In this document: positions 28,215 to 38,600 of the stretch, one piece after another | How the letters are laid out: the number at the start of each line of letters is the position of its first letter | How positions within the stretch are numbered: the stretch's first letter is position 1 | Origin: JBJXHC01 sp046160825 | GTDB taxonomy: Bacteria; Bacteroidota; Ignavibacteria; UBA10030; UBA6906 | Assembly (NCBI GenBank): GCA_046160825.1 | Contig: JBJXHC010000087.1 | Location: forward strand, 1 to 48,460 | Direction: 5' to 3' | DNA: 48,460 nucleotides | Notes under the pieces: model-generated | Database searches by the model: none | Told to the model about the DNA's origin: nothing | Seen by the model: only the letters and a program-made list of their open reading frames with translations | Program-made: the position numbers and the translations under genes

Positions 28215-30941
28215 ATGCGCATTCTTTCCTTTGTTAGTATCCTCATTTTTACAAGTGTCAGTGCCTTCGGTCAGAGCAGTTCACTCCATGGTACCATCGT
28301 CGATCAGGAATCCGGTGAAGAAATTATCGGGGCCAATGTCCTGATTGTCGGAACGACGACAGGCGCATCCACAGATCTCGACGGCAAATACGCCATCCGG
28401 AATATCCTGCCGGGAACGTATGATGTACGGGTGACGTATGTAGGATTTGCGTCGAAGGTTGTCACCGGAGTAACATTGAAACCCGACGAATCGTTGCAAC
28501 TGGATATCAGTATTGCTTCCGAAGCATACTCTTCGGAAGAAGTTGTGATATCAGCCGAACGGGTTCTCTCGACAGAATCTGCAATCCTCGCGGAGCGCAA
28601 GAAAGCAGCCTCCATCGGCGATGGGATCAGTGCAGAGCAGGTGAAGCGTTCGCCGGATGCAACATCCGGTGATGCGCTCAAACGTGTTACCGGTCTCACT
28701 GTTGTGGACAACAAGTTTGTGTACATCCGCGGCGTTACCGATCGCTACAATGGCGCAACGCTCAACGGAGTCTCGGTGACCAGTACAGACACCGACGTAG
28801 ACAAGAAGAGCTTTTCGTTCGACATGGTGCCGGCGAACCTCCTGGAGAACATGGTCGTGACGAAAACGGCGACTCCGGATCTTCCGGGTGATTTCACCGG
28901 CGGCCTTGTGCAAATCAACACGCTGGAATTTCCGAACAGGCAAACGATCCGCCTCACCCTTTCCTCGTCATTTAATTCCCTCTCGAATCTTACCAATGTT
29001 CAAATGTCACCGGGCGGTTCCCGGGATTGGCTCGGCTTTGATGATGGAAGTCGCAGCCAGCCATCCGACGCACTGGATCGCTATTCCCTCGGCCAGAGTC
29101 TAACGAACACATGGGCGCAACGCACGCGCAGAGCCCCACTCAATGGAGCCATTAATCTCTCCATTGGTGACCGCATTGACGTCGGTGAACAGGATCTCCT
29201 CGGGTACATTGCAGCGGTATCGTACAGGAACGGCTTTCAGAGAACGGAGACACGGCTTGACTATGAAACGTCGGGCGGCGTGCCGGTTTTTCAGGATGGA
29301 AAGCGAGATCAGTACAGTGTTCTTTGGGGGACAATCTTCGACGTGAACTACAAGTTTTCCGGCATGCACAAAATCAGCTTCCAGAATAGCTTCAACCAGA
29401 CGGGTGAAGACAAGGTCTCCCGGCTGAACGGCGTCGATGAGAATGAACAGAATTTGAAAACAGAAGTCGTTGAATGGGACCAACGGTCGAGTTATGTCGG
29501 GAAGATTTCCGGAGAGCACAACCTTCCGGAGTTTGGTGGACTCGAAGTCCGATGGCGCGGGTCATACAATATGTCCACGGCAAAAGAGCCGGACCGGAGA
29601 ACAAGCATCTATGCGCGCAATATTTATTATTCCGACCCGGAACCATTCTCAACATCATCCCCTCAACGTTCATGGTCAACCCTGAATGAGTACACAAGAA
29701 GTGCAGGCTTGGATTTTAGCTTGCCGGTTGGTGATGCACAGTTCAAATTCGGTGGTCTCTATGAATCGCGTGATCGTGACTTCGATATACGATTTTATGT
29801 GACAGAGTTGGAGAACTCCAGCAACGTGGAAATGTGGAACCAGGGCATTGATTCGATCTATCGCCCTGAGAACTACGGTCCGGGCAAGTTTTACATGCAA
29901 CGACTTGATAACAATCGTGACCCGTATACCGGCGAGTTGGATGTGATAGCAAGTTACGCGATGATCGATCTCCCGTTCACATTGCTGTCACAGGAACTTC
30001 GTCTCGTCGGTGGCGCCCGTGTTGAGAACGCCGACCAGCGAGTACACACGGTGGACCCTGATATCGCTCAACCGACTCCTTTCACCGTACTATTGAAGAA
30101 TGTCGATATACTTCCATCGGTAAACCTCACCTATCTTGTGAATGACTTCACCAATCTCAGGTTTGCCTACAGCAATTCCGTCAACAGGCCGGAATTCAGA
30201 GAGATGTCTGACTTTTATTATTTCGACTACAACACCTTTGAAGGAATGCACGGTAACACCAATCTGAAGAGAGCCTTCATTCGCAACTACGACGCGCGGC
30301 TGGAATTGTTCCCCGATATTGGAGAGGTGGTGGCGGTGAGTTACTTCTACAAGAATATCACGGACGCGATTGAGCAAAGCCTCGTCATCTCCTCGAACCC
30401 GGAGCGTTCCTGGTTCAACTCACCTAAAGGACGAAACTGCGGTTGGGAATTTGAAGTCAGGAAATCGTTCGGCTTCATGCGCGATATCGGTGCATCGGGA
30501 ATAATGCAGGATGCCCTCGACTATCTTTCCAATATCTCGGTCACGGGAAACTATACGCGCATCCATTCCGAGATCGACTTCGTCGATGAACGCACACTCT
30601 TGCCGGGGAAGAGAGAGATGCAGGGACAATCACCATGGATGGTGAACCTTTCGTTGTCCTTCGTCGAACCAAATATCGGGACAGGTGTGAATGTGCTGCA
30701 CAGCGAATTCGGACGCAGGTTGGACGCTGTCGGCGATTACACCTACCTCGATGTGTTCGAAGATCCGCGCAGTGTGATTGATCTTTCGGTGACTCAGCCC
30801 ATTCTCAAAGGCGTTGAAATGAAATTCGCCGTCAAGGATCTGACCGCTCAGGATAAGACATTTACATATCGCCCTGGTGAGAAGTACAAGAAGATCTCCA
30901 CCGGACGTACATATTCACTTCAGGCGTCGTTTACTCTATAA
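28215..30941 (+). CDS. TonB-dependent outer-membrane receptor
   Basis: A 908-residue protein with a signal peptide (MRILSFVSILIFTSVSAFGQ). It has an N-terminal carboxypeptidase-regulatory-like domain (about 22-105, HGTIVDQESGEEIIGANV), a plug domain (about 125-240; VDNKFVYIRGVTDRYNGATL) and a 22-strand-type beta-barrel to the end, which closes with TGRTYSLQASFTL. TonB-dependent receptors import scarce ligands across the outer membrane. The PHO-box-like promoter suggests a phosphate-linked ligand; that is inference. The next gene, 45 nt downstream and apparently in the same transcript, encodes a surface protein that probably works with it. No SusD homologue is present. Confidence 0.92.
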   Translation: MRILSFVSILIFTSVSAFGQSSSLHGTIVDQESGEEIIGANVLIVGTTTGASTDLDGKYAIRNILPGTYDVRVTYVGFASKVVTGVTLKPDESLQLDISIASEAYSSEEVVISAERVLSTESAILAERKKAASIGDGISAEQVKRSPDATSGDALKRVTGLTVVDNKFVYIRGVTDRYNGATLNGVSVTSTDTDVDKKSFSFDMVPANLLENMVVTKTATPDLPGDFTGGLVQINTLEFPNRQTIRLTLSSSFNSLSNLTNVQMSPGGSRDWLGFDDGSRSQPSDALDRYSLGQSLTNTWAQRTRRAPLNGAINLSIGDRIDVGEQDLLGYIAAVSYRNGFQRTETRLDYETSGGVPVFQDGKRDQYSVLWGTIFDVNYKFSGMHKISFQNSFNQTGEDKVSRLNGVDENEQNLKTEVVEWDQRSSYVGKISGEHNLPEFGGLEVRWRGSYNMSTAKEPDRRTSIYARNIYYSDPEPFSTSSPQRSWSTLNEYTRSAGLDFSLPVGDAQFKFGGLYESRDRDFDIRFYVTELENSSNVEMWNQGIDSIYRPENYGPGKFYMQRLDNNRDPYTGELDVIASYAMIDLPFTLLSQELRLVGGARVENADQRVHTVDPDIAQPTPFTVLLKNVDILPSVNLTYLVNDFTNLRFAYSNSVNRPEFREMSDFYYFDYNTFEGMHGNTNLKRAFIRNYDARLELFPDIGEVVAVSYFYKNITDAIEQSLVISSNPERSWFNSPKGRNCGWEFEVRKSFGFMRDIGASGIMQDALDYLSNISVTGNYTRIHSEIDFVDERTLLPGKREMQGQSPWMVNLSLSFVEPNIGTGVNVLHSEFGRRLDAVGDYTYLDVFEDPRSVIDLSVTQPILKGVEMKFAVKDLTAQDKTFTYRPGEKYKKISTGRTYSLQASFTL

Positions 30942-30986
30942 GACACCTTCCATATCAATTCATTTTTCTTATTCAGGAGTTCCCCC

Positions 30987-32678
30987 ATGAGACATATCTT
31001 CTACCTCTCCGTTGCGCTTGTGATGGCAACAGCCGGACTTGTCGCACAGCCTCAGGTCATCATTGGCCCGGGTCTGAACTCCGGCCGCACCATCTATCAT
31101 CAGAATTTCAACCGTACACTCTCCAATGATACCACATACATTCTTACGGGACTGTATGCCATTGACTCAACATATCTCATGACGATTGAGCCCGGGACAG
31201 TCATCATGGGTGATACTGCGGCCTGCCTGATCATCTCTCGCGGTGCGAAGATATACGCGAATGGTACCGTTGCGGACCCGATCGTGTTTACCAGTCCCAA
31301 GCCGGTTGGCCAGCGAAGCGGGGGCGATTGGGGAGGCATCGTGATCCTGGGAGCCGCGCCATCCAATCAAGCGAACCCTCTTATCGAAGGTGGTATCCTT
31401 CCCGGCACATATGGCGGGGGCGGCGCAGGGCAGGGGAACCCGGAGGACAGCAGCGGTGTGTTCCGGTATGTGCGTATTGAGTTTCCAGGCTATCGCTTCC
31501 AGTTGAATAACGAAGTGAACGGTTTGACAATGGGTGGCGTTGGCCGCAAGACTATCGTCGAGTATGTGCAGGTTGCATACTCGTATGACGATGGCTTCGA
31601 GTGGTTCGGTGGGACGGTGAATGCCCGCCACTTGGTCGCGATTGGCGGGATTGACGATGAGTTTGATACGGATTTCGGATTTCAGGGGAATATCCAATTC
31701 GCCTTCGGCATGAAAGATCCCAACGTGTTTGAGTTCGTCGGTGGCCAGACCAACGGCTTTGAGAGCGACAACGAAGGAAGCGCTTCGTACACCTCTCCAC
31801 GCACACGTCCTCGATTGTCGAATGTGACGCTGGTTGGACCACTGCGCACCGATGCGATCACACCTCCTCCCGGTCATCGTTTCGAGTATGTATCAGTGAC
31901 ACGGAGGGGAAGTCAGCTCAGTCTTTATAACTCTATTCTCATGGGCTACCCCGGAGGATACTCATTGCGCGACCTGCAGTCCAAGACCTCTGCACAGGGA
32001 GACACGCTCCAGGTACGCAACCTGAGCTTGCAAGCGTCGGGGCCGTTGCCTGTTGTCCATTCCACCGGAACAGATCCGTCGGGTTTCGTGGCTGCTGATT
32101 GGTTCAACACATTAGCGTATGCCAACACCGGCGGCTCTGCAACCCGTTTACCAAGTGCAATTGGACTGACAAACATGACGAATTTGAACGACCCCGATCC
32201 GCGTCCGCTCCCAGGCTCCGAGCCGACAACGGCGGGTGTGGAATTCACAAACCTGAATGCACTTGCGGGCGGCTGGTTCGTTCCCACAACATATCGCGGC
32301 GCGTTTGATCCGTCGCTGCCGATGAACCAGCAATGGACGGCGGGGTGGACAAATTTCGACCCACAGAACACGAGTTATGTGACCTCTGTGAGTGAGGTCG
32401 GCGGAAATGTGCCGGATCGTTTCGTGCTTGGACAGAATTATCCCAATCCATTCAATCCATCAACGGTGATTGAGCTCAGTGTTCCTACAACAGGCGAGGT
32501 TACGCTGTTGATCTTCAATATCCTCGGTGAACAGGTAGCCACGCTCGTGGATCAGGAATTGAACCCCGGCAATTACCGGGCAGAATTTGGAGGATCGAGT
32601 CTTTCATCAGGGACGTACATTTATCGTCTCAGCAGCAACGGCTACACAGAGATACGCAAGATGGTTTTGATGAAGTAA
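30987..32678 (+). CDS. Secreted beta-helix-like protein with T9SS type A sorting domain
   Basis: A 563-residue protein with a signal peptide (MRHIFYLSVALVMATAGLVA) and a good AGGAG site. The first 330 residues follow a family pattern common beside Bacteroidota TonB receptors: LTIEPGTV-type turns (MTIEPGTVIMGD), PIVFTSPKPVGQR, GDWGGIVILGAAPSNQ, YVRIEFPGYRF and DDGFEWFGGTVNARHLVA, which suggests a parallel beta-helix. The last 85 residues are a T9SS type A sorting domain: FVLGQNYPNPFNPSTVI, FNILGEQVATLVD and GTYIYRLSSNGY ending KMVLMK. It should be exported by the type IX system and attached to the cell surface. Its job is unknown; ligand capture for the receptor is plausible. Confidence 0.9.
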   Translation: MRHIFYLSVALVMATAGLVAQPQVIIGPGLNSGRTIYHQNFNRTLSNDTTYILTGLYAIDSTYLMTIEPGTVIMGDTAACLIISRGAKIYANGTVADPIVFTSPKPVGQRSGGDWGGIVILGAAPSNQANPLIEGGILPGTYGGGGAGQGNPEDSSGVFRYVRIEFPGYRFQLNNEVNGLTMGGVGRKTIVEYVQVAYSYDDGFEWFGGTVNARHLVAIGGIDDEFDTDFGFQGNIQFAFGMKDPNVFEFVGGQTNGFESDNEGSASYTSPRTRPRLSNVTLVGPLRTDAITPPPGHRFEYVSVTRRGSQLSLYNSILMGYPGGYSLRDLQSKTSAQGDTLQVRNLSLQASGPLPVVHSTGTDPSGFVAADWFNTLAYANTGGSATRLPSAIGLTNMTNLNDPDPRPLPGSEPTTAGVEFTNLNALAGGWFVPTTYRGAFDPSLPMNQQWTAGWTNFDPQNTSYVTSVSEVGGNVPDRFVLGQNYPNPFNPSTVIELSVPTTGEVTLLIFNILGEQVATLVDQELNPGNYRAEFGGSSLSSGTYIYRLSSNGYTEIRKMVLMK

Positions 32679-32701
32679 GGATAAAAAGATAGTATGAGAA
32701 C

Positions 32702-32729
32702 GAGGCCCAAAGTACCGGGCCTCTTTTTT
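32702..32729 (+). terminator. Rho-independent terminator of the receptor operon
   Basis: GAGGCCC and GGGCCTC pair around an 8-nt loop and are followed by TTTTTT. It lies 23 nt after the T9SS-sorted protein gene. Confidence 0.88.
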
Positions 32730-32785
32730 GGGCGGTGCGAGGTCACGTGCTGGCTTTCCTTCCCTCGAATTGGTATATTCATCCA

Positions 32786-33118
32786 ATGCCATCTGTTCAT
32801 ACAATATCGATTTGTTCTCTCTTCCTGTACCTCGGACTACTCTTGTGGTGCGGCGATGCGGAGTGTCTCTCAGGAGAGAGCGACGAACTTTGTTCGTCTG
32901 TCTTGTGCGCTCTTTTGGTTTTCCATGAAGGCACTTCAACTGAATCTGGTGCCGCTGACGATCAAGAATGCGCATGTGCCTGTCAAGTTCTCACCCTTGC
33001 TTCGGCGAGGATGATTTTCGAGTTCCACCTTCCATTGTCGGGCAGTGTTGTGTATAGAGAGTCTTCTGCACCATCGTATTCTCCTCACCCCATCTATCAT
33101 CCCCCTCGGGCGTCCTGA
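32786..33118 (+). CDS. Small exported Cys-rich protein upstream of metal-efflux genes
   Basis: A 110-residue protein starting MPSVHTISICSLFLYLGLLLW, a hydrophobic leader or anchor. A short motif ECACACQVLTLAS follows at about residues 70-85, and the protein ends IYHPPRAS. The layout (leader, acidic middle, CxCxC, xxPP tail) is like small unnamed proteins that precede CusC/CzcC genes in Bacteroidota. I believe it belongs to that group but cannot check. No ribosome site is visible; a TATATT box lies 7 nt before the ATG, so the message may be nearly leaderless. It is possibly a periplasmic metal-binding accessory. Confidence 0.6.
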   Translation: MPSVHTISICSLFLYLGLLLWCGDAECLSGESDELCSSVLCALLVFHEGTSTESGAADDQECACACQVLTLASARMIFEFHLPLSGSVVYRESSAPSYSPHPIYHPPRAS

Positions 33119-33127
33119 ACGCGCCAC

Positions 33128-33146
33128 CGCTCTTTCTCTAAGAGCG
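33128..33146 (+). terminator. Hairpin between the Cys-rich gene and the efflux operon
   Basis: CGCTCTT and AAGAGCG form a 7-bp stem with a 5-nt loop, followed by the weakly T-rich ATCTTCATTTTT. It could be a terminator for the small gene or an attenuator that sets expression of the efflux genes 50 nt downstream. Confidence 0.45.
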
Positions 33147-33198
33147 ATCTTCATTTTTCCAGTTCAATGATTCTCCAATATTAAAACGGAGGTATGGC

Positions 33199-34470
33199 GT
33201 GCGTTTGCACCGACCAATCTCGTGGATTGTATTGCTGTTACTACCCGCAATGATCACGGCTCAGGAACGCCTCTCACTTGATCAAGCGATTAATGAGGCG
33301 TTGAAGGGCAACCCCGATATCATTGCGACACGCTATGAAATAGAAGCAGCGGAGGGACGAATTGCGCAGGCGGGGAGAATACCCAACCCCGAGATCGAAT
33401 TCAGTTGGGGAGAAATGCCATCCCTGTTCAAGTTCGGTGAAGCAGGTGAACGGGATATTGGCATCGTTCAGTCCATTGAGTTTCCAACAAAGCGTGGTCA
33501 TCGCATTGATGTTGCATCGCTTGAGAAACGGTTGGTTGAACTGAAACTCGAAAGGACAAGGGTTCTCGTTGCCTCGTCAACGAAAAGGGCATACATCGAC
33601 CTGTTGTTGAGTAAGGCAAATCTCGCAAGCCTTCGGGCACAACGCCTGCTTCTTGGGGACTTTCTTGAAGTGGCAAATTCGCGACTTCGAACCGGTGCCG
33701 GAACCTACCTCGATGTCATTCGTGCGAAAGTGGAGATGACTCGTGTTGGGAACGAACTTGTCGAGGCCGAACGGCAAACGTCTTACGATCGTTCACAACT
33801 GAATTTGTTGATGGGGCGCGAAGGAACCGTGAGTATCGAACCCAGCGATTCGCTCAATGCGCAATATGTCCAGGCCGACACGAGCATCCATAATCTAACT
33901 GCAAACAGCCGCTACCTGAAAATGGTCCAACTCACTGTGGAGAAAAATCAGAGCTCGCTCAGTCTCGCCAGATCAAGCTATCTCCCGGATTTTTCCCTGG
34001 GCGTGTCGCATCAGTATCGGACGGGCGAACCGCCGTTCGATGCCAACAACTTTGCAGGCGAGACCGGAAGCGGGGTAGGTGTTCAGCTCGGAGTCTCAGT
34101 GCCAATATGGTTCTGGCAGGAGCCTGCAGGTCAGGTGCAGGAGGCCTCTGCCTTGCTTCAGACCACGGAGACCCGGGCAACTGTTGTTGAGAGAAAGATA
34201 CGGGCGAGTATCAATGAGTCTCTCAACGCATTCCGGTCTGCATTTGCCCAGGTCCGTTCGTTTGAAGCGACATTACTCGAGGATGCCAGAGACATACTCA
34301 ACACCGGCATTGACCAATACAGGAGCAATCAAATTGATGTATTGAATTTGCTTGACGTCTACCGGACTCACCGGGCGGCCCAAGCTGAATACAATCGTGC
34401 AGTTGCCAACCTTGCCAGAGCGATTGCCGATCTTGAGGCGGCAGTCGAACTTCCCAATGAAGAATTGTAA
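33199..34470 (+). CDS. CusC/CzcC-type outer-membrane efflux protein (TolC family)
   Basis: A 423-residue protein starting at GTG 33199, 6 nt after GGAGG. The signal peptide ends near ITAQ, followed by LSLDQAINEALKGNPDI, the classic start of the TolC-family repeat. The two OEP repeats cover about 25-210 and 230-415, rich in long helices (RVGNELVEAERQTSYDRSQLNLLMG). There is no lipobox, unlike many CusC proteins. It forms the outer-membrane channel for the adaptor and pump encoded immediately downstream (16 nt gap). Confidence 0.92.
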   Translation: MRLHRPISWIVLLLLPAMITAQERLSLDQAINEALKGNPDIIATRYEIEAAEGRIAQAGRIPNPEIEFSWGEMPSLFKFGEAGERDIGIVQSIEFPTKRGHRIDVASLEKRLVELKLERTRVLVASSTKRAYIDLLLSKANLASLRAQRLLLGDFLEVANSRLRTGAGTYLDVIRAKVEMTRVGNELVEAERQTSYDRSQLNLLMGREGTVSIEPSDSLNAQYVQADTSIHNLTANSRYLKMVQLTVEKNQSSLSLARSSYLPDFSLGVSHQYRTGEPPFDANNFAGETGSGVGVQLGVSVPIWFWQEPAGQVQEASALLQTTETRATVVERKIRASINESLNAFRSAFAQVRSFEATLLEDARDILNTGIDQYRSNQIDVLNLLDVYRTHRAAQAEYNRAVANLARAIADLEAAVELPNEEL

Positions 34471-34486
34471 TAGACATGGAGAAACA

Positions 34487-35602
34487 ATGAACATCATCAA
34501 ATATTCCACAATCGTGTTGATTGCGCTACTCGCAACAACAGTCGGTTGTCAGAAGCAGGAAGAAGCTGCACACGAGGAGGATCATCATGGCGAGGCTCAC
34601 GAAGAGGGAGGTACCACCGTTCATCTGGACAAACACAAAGTGTTTCATGCCGGCTTACGCGTGGAGAAAGTGGAGAAGAAGTCAATCGCTGTCCCGCTGA
34701 CACTGTCCGGCAAAGTTGTCTTCAACGAGCGCAAGATGGCACACATTAGCGCCCGGGTAAAAGGACGTCTCGAGAAGGTGAACGTGTATACGAACGACAA
34801 AGTCAAAGCGGGAGACGTTCTTGCCGAACTGTACAGTGACGAGTACAACGCAATACAGTTTGAATACCTGCAGGCTCTTCAGCGATGGCGCCGGGATCAG
34901 GCCCGTGTCGAAGACGAAAGCACATCACGGTCAATCTATGAATCGTCAAGGAAAAGGTTGAGTGTTGCTGGTGCAACGGAGGAGGAGATCAAGAAGCTGG
35001 AAGAGACGGGCATACCCGAGCCATTCCATTTTGTGCGAGCTCCGTTTAGTGGAACAATCCTTGAAAGCTCCGAGCGCGCAGGTAGCTTTGTTGAAGCAGG
35101 GACAGAACTGTTTGACATAGCGGACCTTTCGGTGTTGTGGGTGCTTGCAGACATCTACGAACGCGATATTGTATACGTGAGAGAGGGGCTGAAAGCGAAT
35201 GTAGAAATCGCCGGATTCTCCGGTTCGTTCCATGGAACAGTCACGAGTATTTACAGCGTTGTTGACGAAAAAACACGGACTGTGAAAGCGCGCATTGAAG
35301 TTCCCAGTCATGGTGGAAGACTCAAACCGGAGATGTTCTGTACGGTGAAAGTCGAAACAGAAATGGGGAAAGCCACGATCAAGGTTCCCGCGTCAGCACT
35401 GCTCGGAGAAACGGAAAAGCACTTTGTTTTTGTCGCGCTGAATGACACGACATTCGAGAGACGGGATATTCGAACGGGTGTTGAGACAAGAGAGTTCGCC
35501 GAGGTACTGGATGGATTACTGGAAGGCGAACTCATCGTTGTAAAGGGGGGCTTCTTCCTCAAATCCGAGCTTGCCAAAGAAACGTTTGGCGAGGAGCATT
35601 GA
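34487..35602 (+). CDS. Periplasmic adaptor of a metal RND pump (CusB/CzcB type)
   Basis: A 372-residue lipoprotein starting MNIIKYSTIVLIALLATTVGC; the ATG at 34487 has GGAGA upstream and follows the TolC-type gene by 16 nt. After the lipid-anchored Cys there is an acidic, His-rich stretch (HEEDHHGEAHEEGG) likely to bind metal. The membrane-fusion-protein fold follows: barrel-sandwich hybrid (KVVFNERKMAHISARVKGRL), helical hairpin (about 120-175), the lipoyl return (IPEPFHFVRAPFSGTI) and the beta-barrel (DLSVLWVLADIYERDI). It bridges the pump and the outer-membrane channel. Confidence 0.92.
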   Translation: MNIIKYSTIVLIALLATTVGCQKQEEAAHEEDHHGEAHEEGGTTVHLDKHKVFHAGLRVEKVEKKSIAVPLTLSGKVVFNERKMAHISARVKGRLEKVNVYTNDKVKAGDVLAELYSDEYNAIQFEYLQALQRWRRDQARVEDESTSRSIYESSRKRLSVAGATEEEIKKLEETGIPEPFHFVRAPFSGTILESSERAGSFVEAGTELFDIADLSVLWVLADIYERDIVYVREGLKANVEIAGFSGSFHGTVTSIYSVVDEKTRTVKARIEVPSHGGRLKPEMFCTVKVETEMGKATIKVPASALLGETEKHFVFVALNDTTFERRDIRTGVETREFAEVLDGLLEGELIVVKGGFFLKSELAKETFGEEH

Positions 35603-35603
35603 T

Positions 35604-38600
35604 ATGATTAATCGCCTGATTGAATTTGCACTGGAGCAACGGCTGTTGATTATCGCCATGACGATTCTCGTGGCGGCAGTTGGCTTCTACTCGCTCAACA
35701 ATATTCCCATTGATGCATTTCCCGATGTCACGAACGTTCAGGTACAGGTTATTGCTGAAGCGCCCGGACTTTCTCCCGTCGAAGTAGAGAAACTTGTGAC
35801 CGCACCGATTGAAGTTGCAATGAACGGTCTGCCACAACTTACGGAGGTCCGGTCAATCTCGAAGTATGGCCTCTCGGTGATTACGGTGGTTTTTGAAGAC
35901 GCCGTGGATATTTACTTTGCCAGACAACTCGTGCTGGAGCGACTTCAGCAAGCGCGAGAATCCTTGCCCCCCTCTGTACCGGAGCCTTCAATGGGGCCCA
36001 TAACCTCCGGCATGGGAGAAATCTACCAGTACTTTCTTGAGAGCGACAGCCTGGACATCATGGGTTTGCGCTCGATTCAAGATTGGATCATCAAGCCCCA
36101 GTTGCGCACGGTGCCGGGTGTTACGGAGGTAAATAGTTTCGGCGGACAGGTGAAGCAATACCACGTCATCGTTGATCCGAAGAAACTCCTCAGCTACGAT
36201 CTCACCCTGGATGATGTATTTGAGGCAGTCGAAAAGAACAACTCCGTTGCCGGCGGCAACTACCTCGAACACGCGTCCGAGCAATATATCATCCGTGGCA
36301 TCGGGCTTGCGCAGACGGAACAGGATTTTGAAAACATCATCGTGAAAAACGACCACGGCACCCCGATCTATGTGAGAAACGTCGCAAAAGTCACCATCGG
36401 TCCCGAGACACGACAGGGCGCAGTTGTGATGCAAGGACGCGGCGAAGTAAGTGCTGCTATCGTGATGATGTTGCGTGGTGAAAACAGTCAAAAGGTCATT
36501 CAGTTGGTAAAGGCGAAAGTCGAAGAGATCAACAAGACCCTTCCCCCGCACGTAAAGATTCATCCATACTACGACCAGACTGATTTGGTGGACAAGACAA
36601 TATCGACCGTCAAAACGAACCTGCTGGAAGGCGGGTTACTCGTGATTGCTGTATTGGTCTTGTTTCTCGGTGATGTGCGCGGGGCGTTCATTGTTGCTTT
36701 GACAATTCCGCTTTCAATGCTATTCGCGTTCATTGGAATGGAGTGGCTCGGGCTGACCGCAAATCTCATGAGCCTCGGTGCAATTGACTTCGGGATGATC
36801 GTGGACGGCTCGGTGGTGATGGTGGAAAACTTTGAGCGGAGGCTTACGCATAAACAGCCGGATGAAACAAAGGCGCAGTTGATTGCGGGGGCTGCAAAAG
36901 AGGTTGGACGACCAATCCTGTTCGGGATCCTCATTATTATTGCTGTGTATCTTCCGATTCTTACGTTGGAAGGAATCGAAGGGAAAATGTTCAAGCCCAT
37001 GGCGCTCACCGTGGGGTTTGCACTCATTGGTTCCCTTCTCCTTACCCTCACATTCATTCCTGTGCTCAGTTCGCTCCTCCTTAAGGAAAAGAAGACACAC
37101 ACAGAACCCAAGCTCATTCACTGGGTTCGTCGTATCTATACGCCGCTACTTCAACAGGCACTAAGGAACAAGATACTCGTCGTTGCCATCGCGTTGATGG
37201 TGCTTATTGGCTCGTTTGCATTAACGCCGTTCCTGGGTTCGGAGTTCATCCCTGAACTTGATGAAGGCTCGATCCTGGTTCAGCCGATTCGTATGCCCAG
37301 CATCTCACTGACCGAATCCATCGAGATGGAGAAACAGATTCAGCAAATCATCACACAGTTTCCCGAAGTCGAATTTGTTGTGGGCCGTCTCGGTCGCCCT
37401 GATATTGCGACGGATCCCATGGGCGTGAACCTGAGCGACATCTACGTCACGCTCAAACCCAGGTCGGAATGGAAGACCGCTGAAACAAAAGAAGAGTTGG
37501 TGGAAAAAATGGTTGCCGAGTTGGAGCATGTACCGGGAGTGAACTACAACATCACCCAGCCCATTGCCATGCGGGTCGATGAGCTCGTTTCAGGGGTGAA
37601 ATCGGACGTCGCGATCAAATTGTTTGGCGACGACCTGAAGGTATTAAACGAGAAAGCCGACCAGCTTGCCGACGTTGTGAGAAATGTTCAAGGGGCATCG
37701 GATGTTTCGATAGAACAGATTTCCGGGCAAACCTACCTGAATATTTATATCGACCGGAATGCCATTGCACGGTACGGTTTGAATGTTGACGATGTGCAGA
37801 GGATCATCGAGATCGCCATCGGAGGCAAAGTCGCCACCGAAGTGATTGAGGGACAGGCACGACATGCCGTTGTGGTGCGCTATCCCGAATACAGCCGCGG
37901 CGACATTCAGGGAATCGAGAACACGCTGGTCAGCATTCCGAATGGAGGAACGATCCCTCTCGCACAGCTCGCCCGCGTTGTTGCAGAGGAGGGCCCGGTG
38001 CAGGTGAGCCGCGAGTTTGGTCAACGAAGGATTGTCGTCGAATGCAACGTTCGCGGCACGGATATCGGAACATTTGTTGCCGACGCCAAGACGCAGATCG
38101 AATCGTCTGTAGAGATACCGGCGGGCTACTATATCACGTGGGGCGGACAGTTTGAAAATCAGCAAAGCGCAACACAACGGTTGCTCGTGGTGATTCCGCT
38201 TTCCATCTTCATCATCTTTGTTCTGCTTTTCATGACGTTTGGCAACCTGCGGCACTCGTTCCTTATTCTCCTCAACCTTCCGTTTGCTCTGAGTGGAGGG
38301 ATACTCGCCCTGCTGATTCGTGACCTGCACATGAGTGTCTCGGCCTCAATTGGGTTTATCGCACTGTTCGGTGTCGCTGTGTTGAATGGCATCGTCATGA
38401 TCTCTTACATCAACCAGCTTCTGAAGGAGGGCCATGAACTGGGTTTTGCCATTGTCAAAGGCGCCTCAGACCGATTGCGACCGGTCTTGATGACTGCTCT
38501 TGTTGCCAGCCTCGGTTTCATTCCGATGGCATTATCTCAGGGAACCGGTGCAGAAGTACAACGGCCATTGGCAACAGTGGTGATCGGTGGGCTGATCACG

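Noticed and set aside
36569..37121. Minus-strand frames opposite the metal pump
   Set aside because: They are antisense shadows of transmembrane coding sequence.
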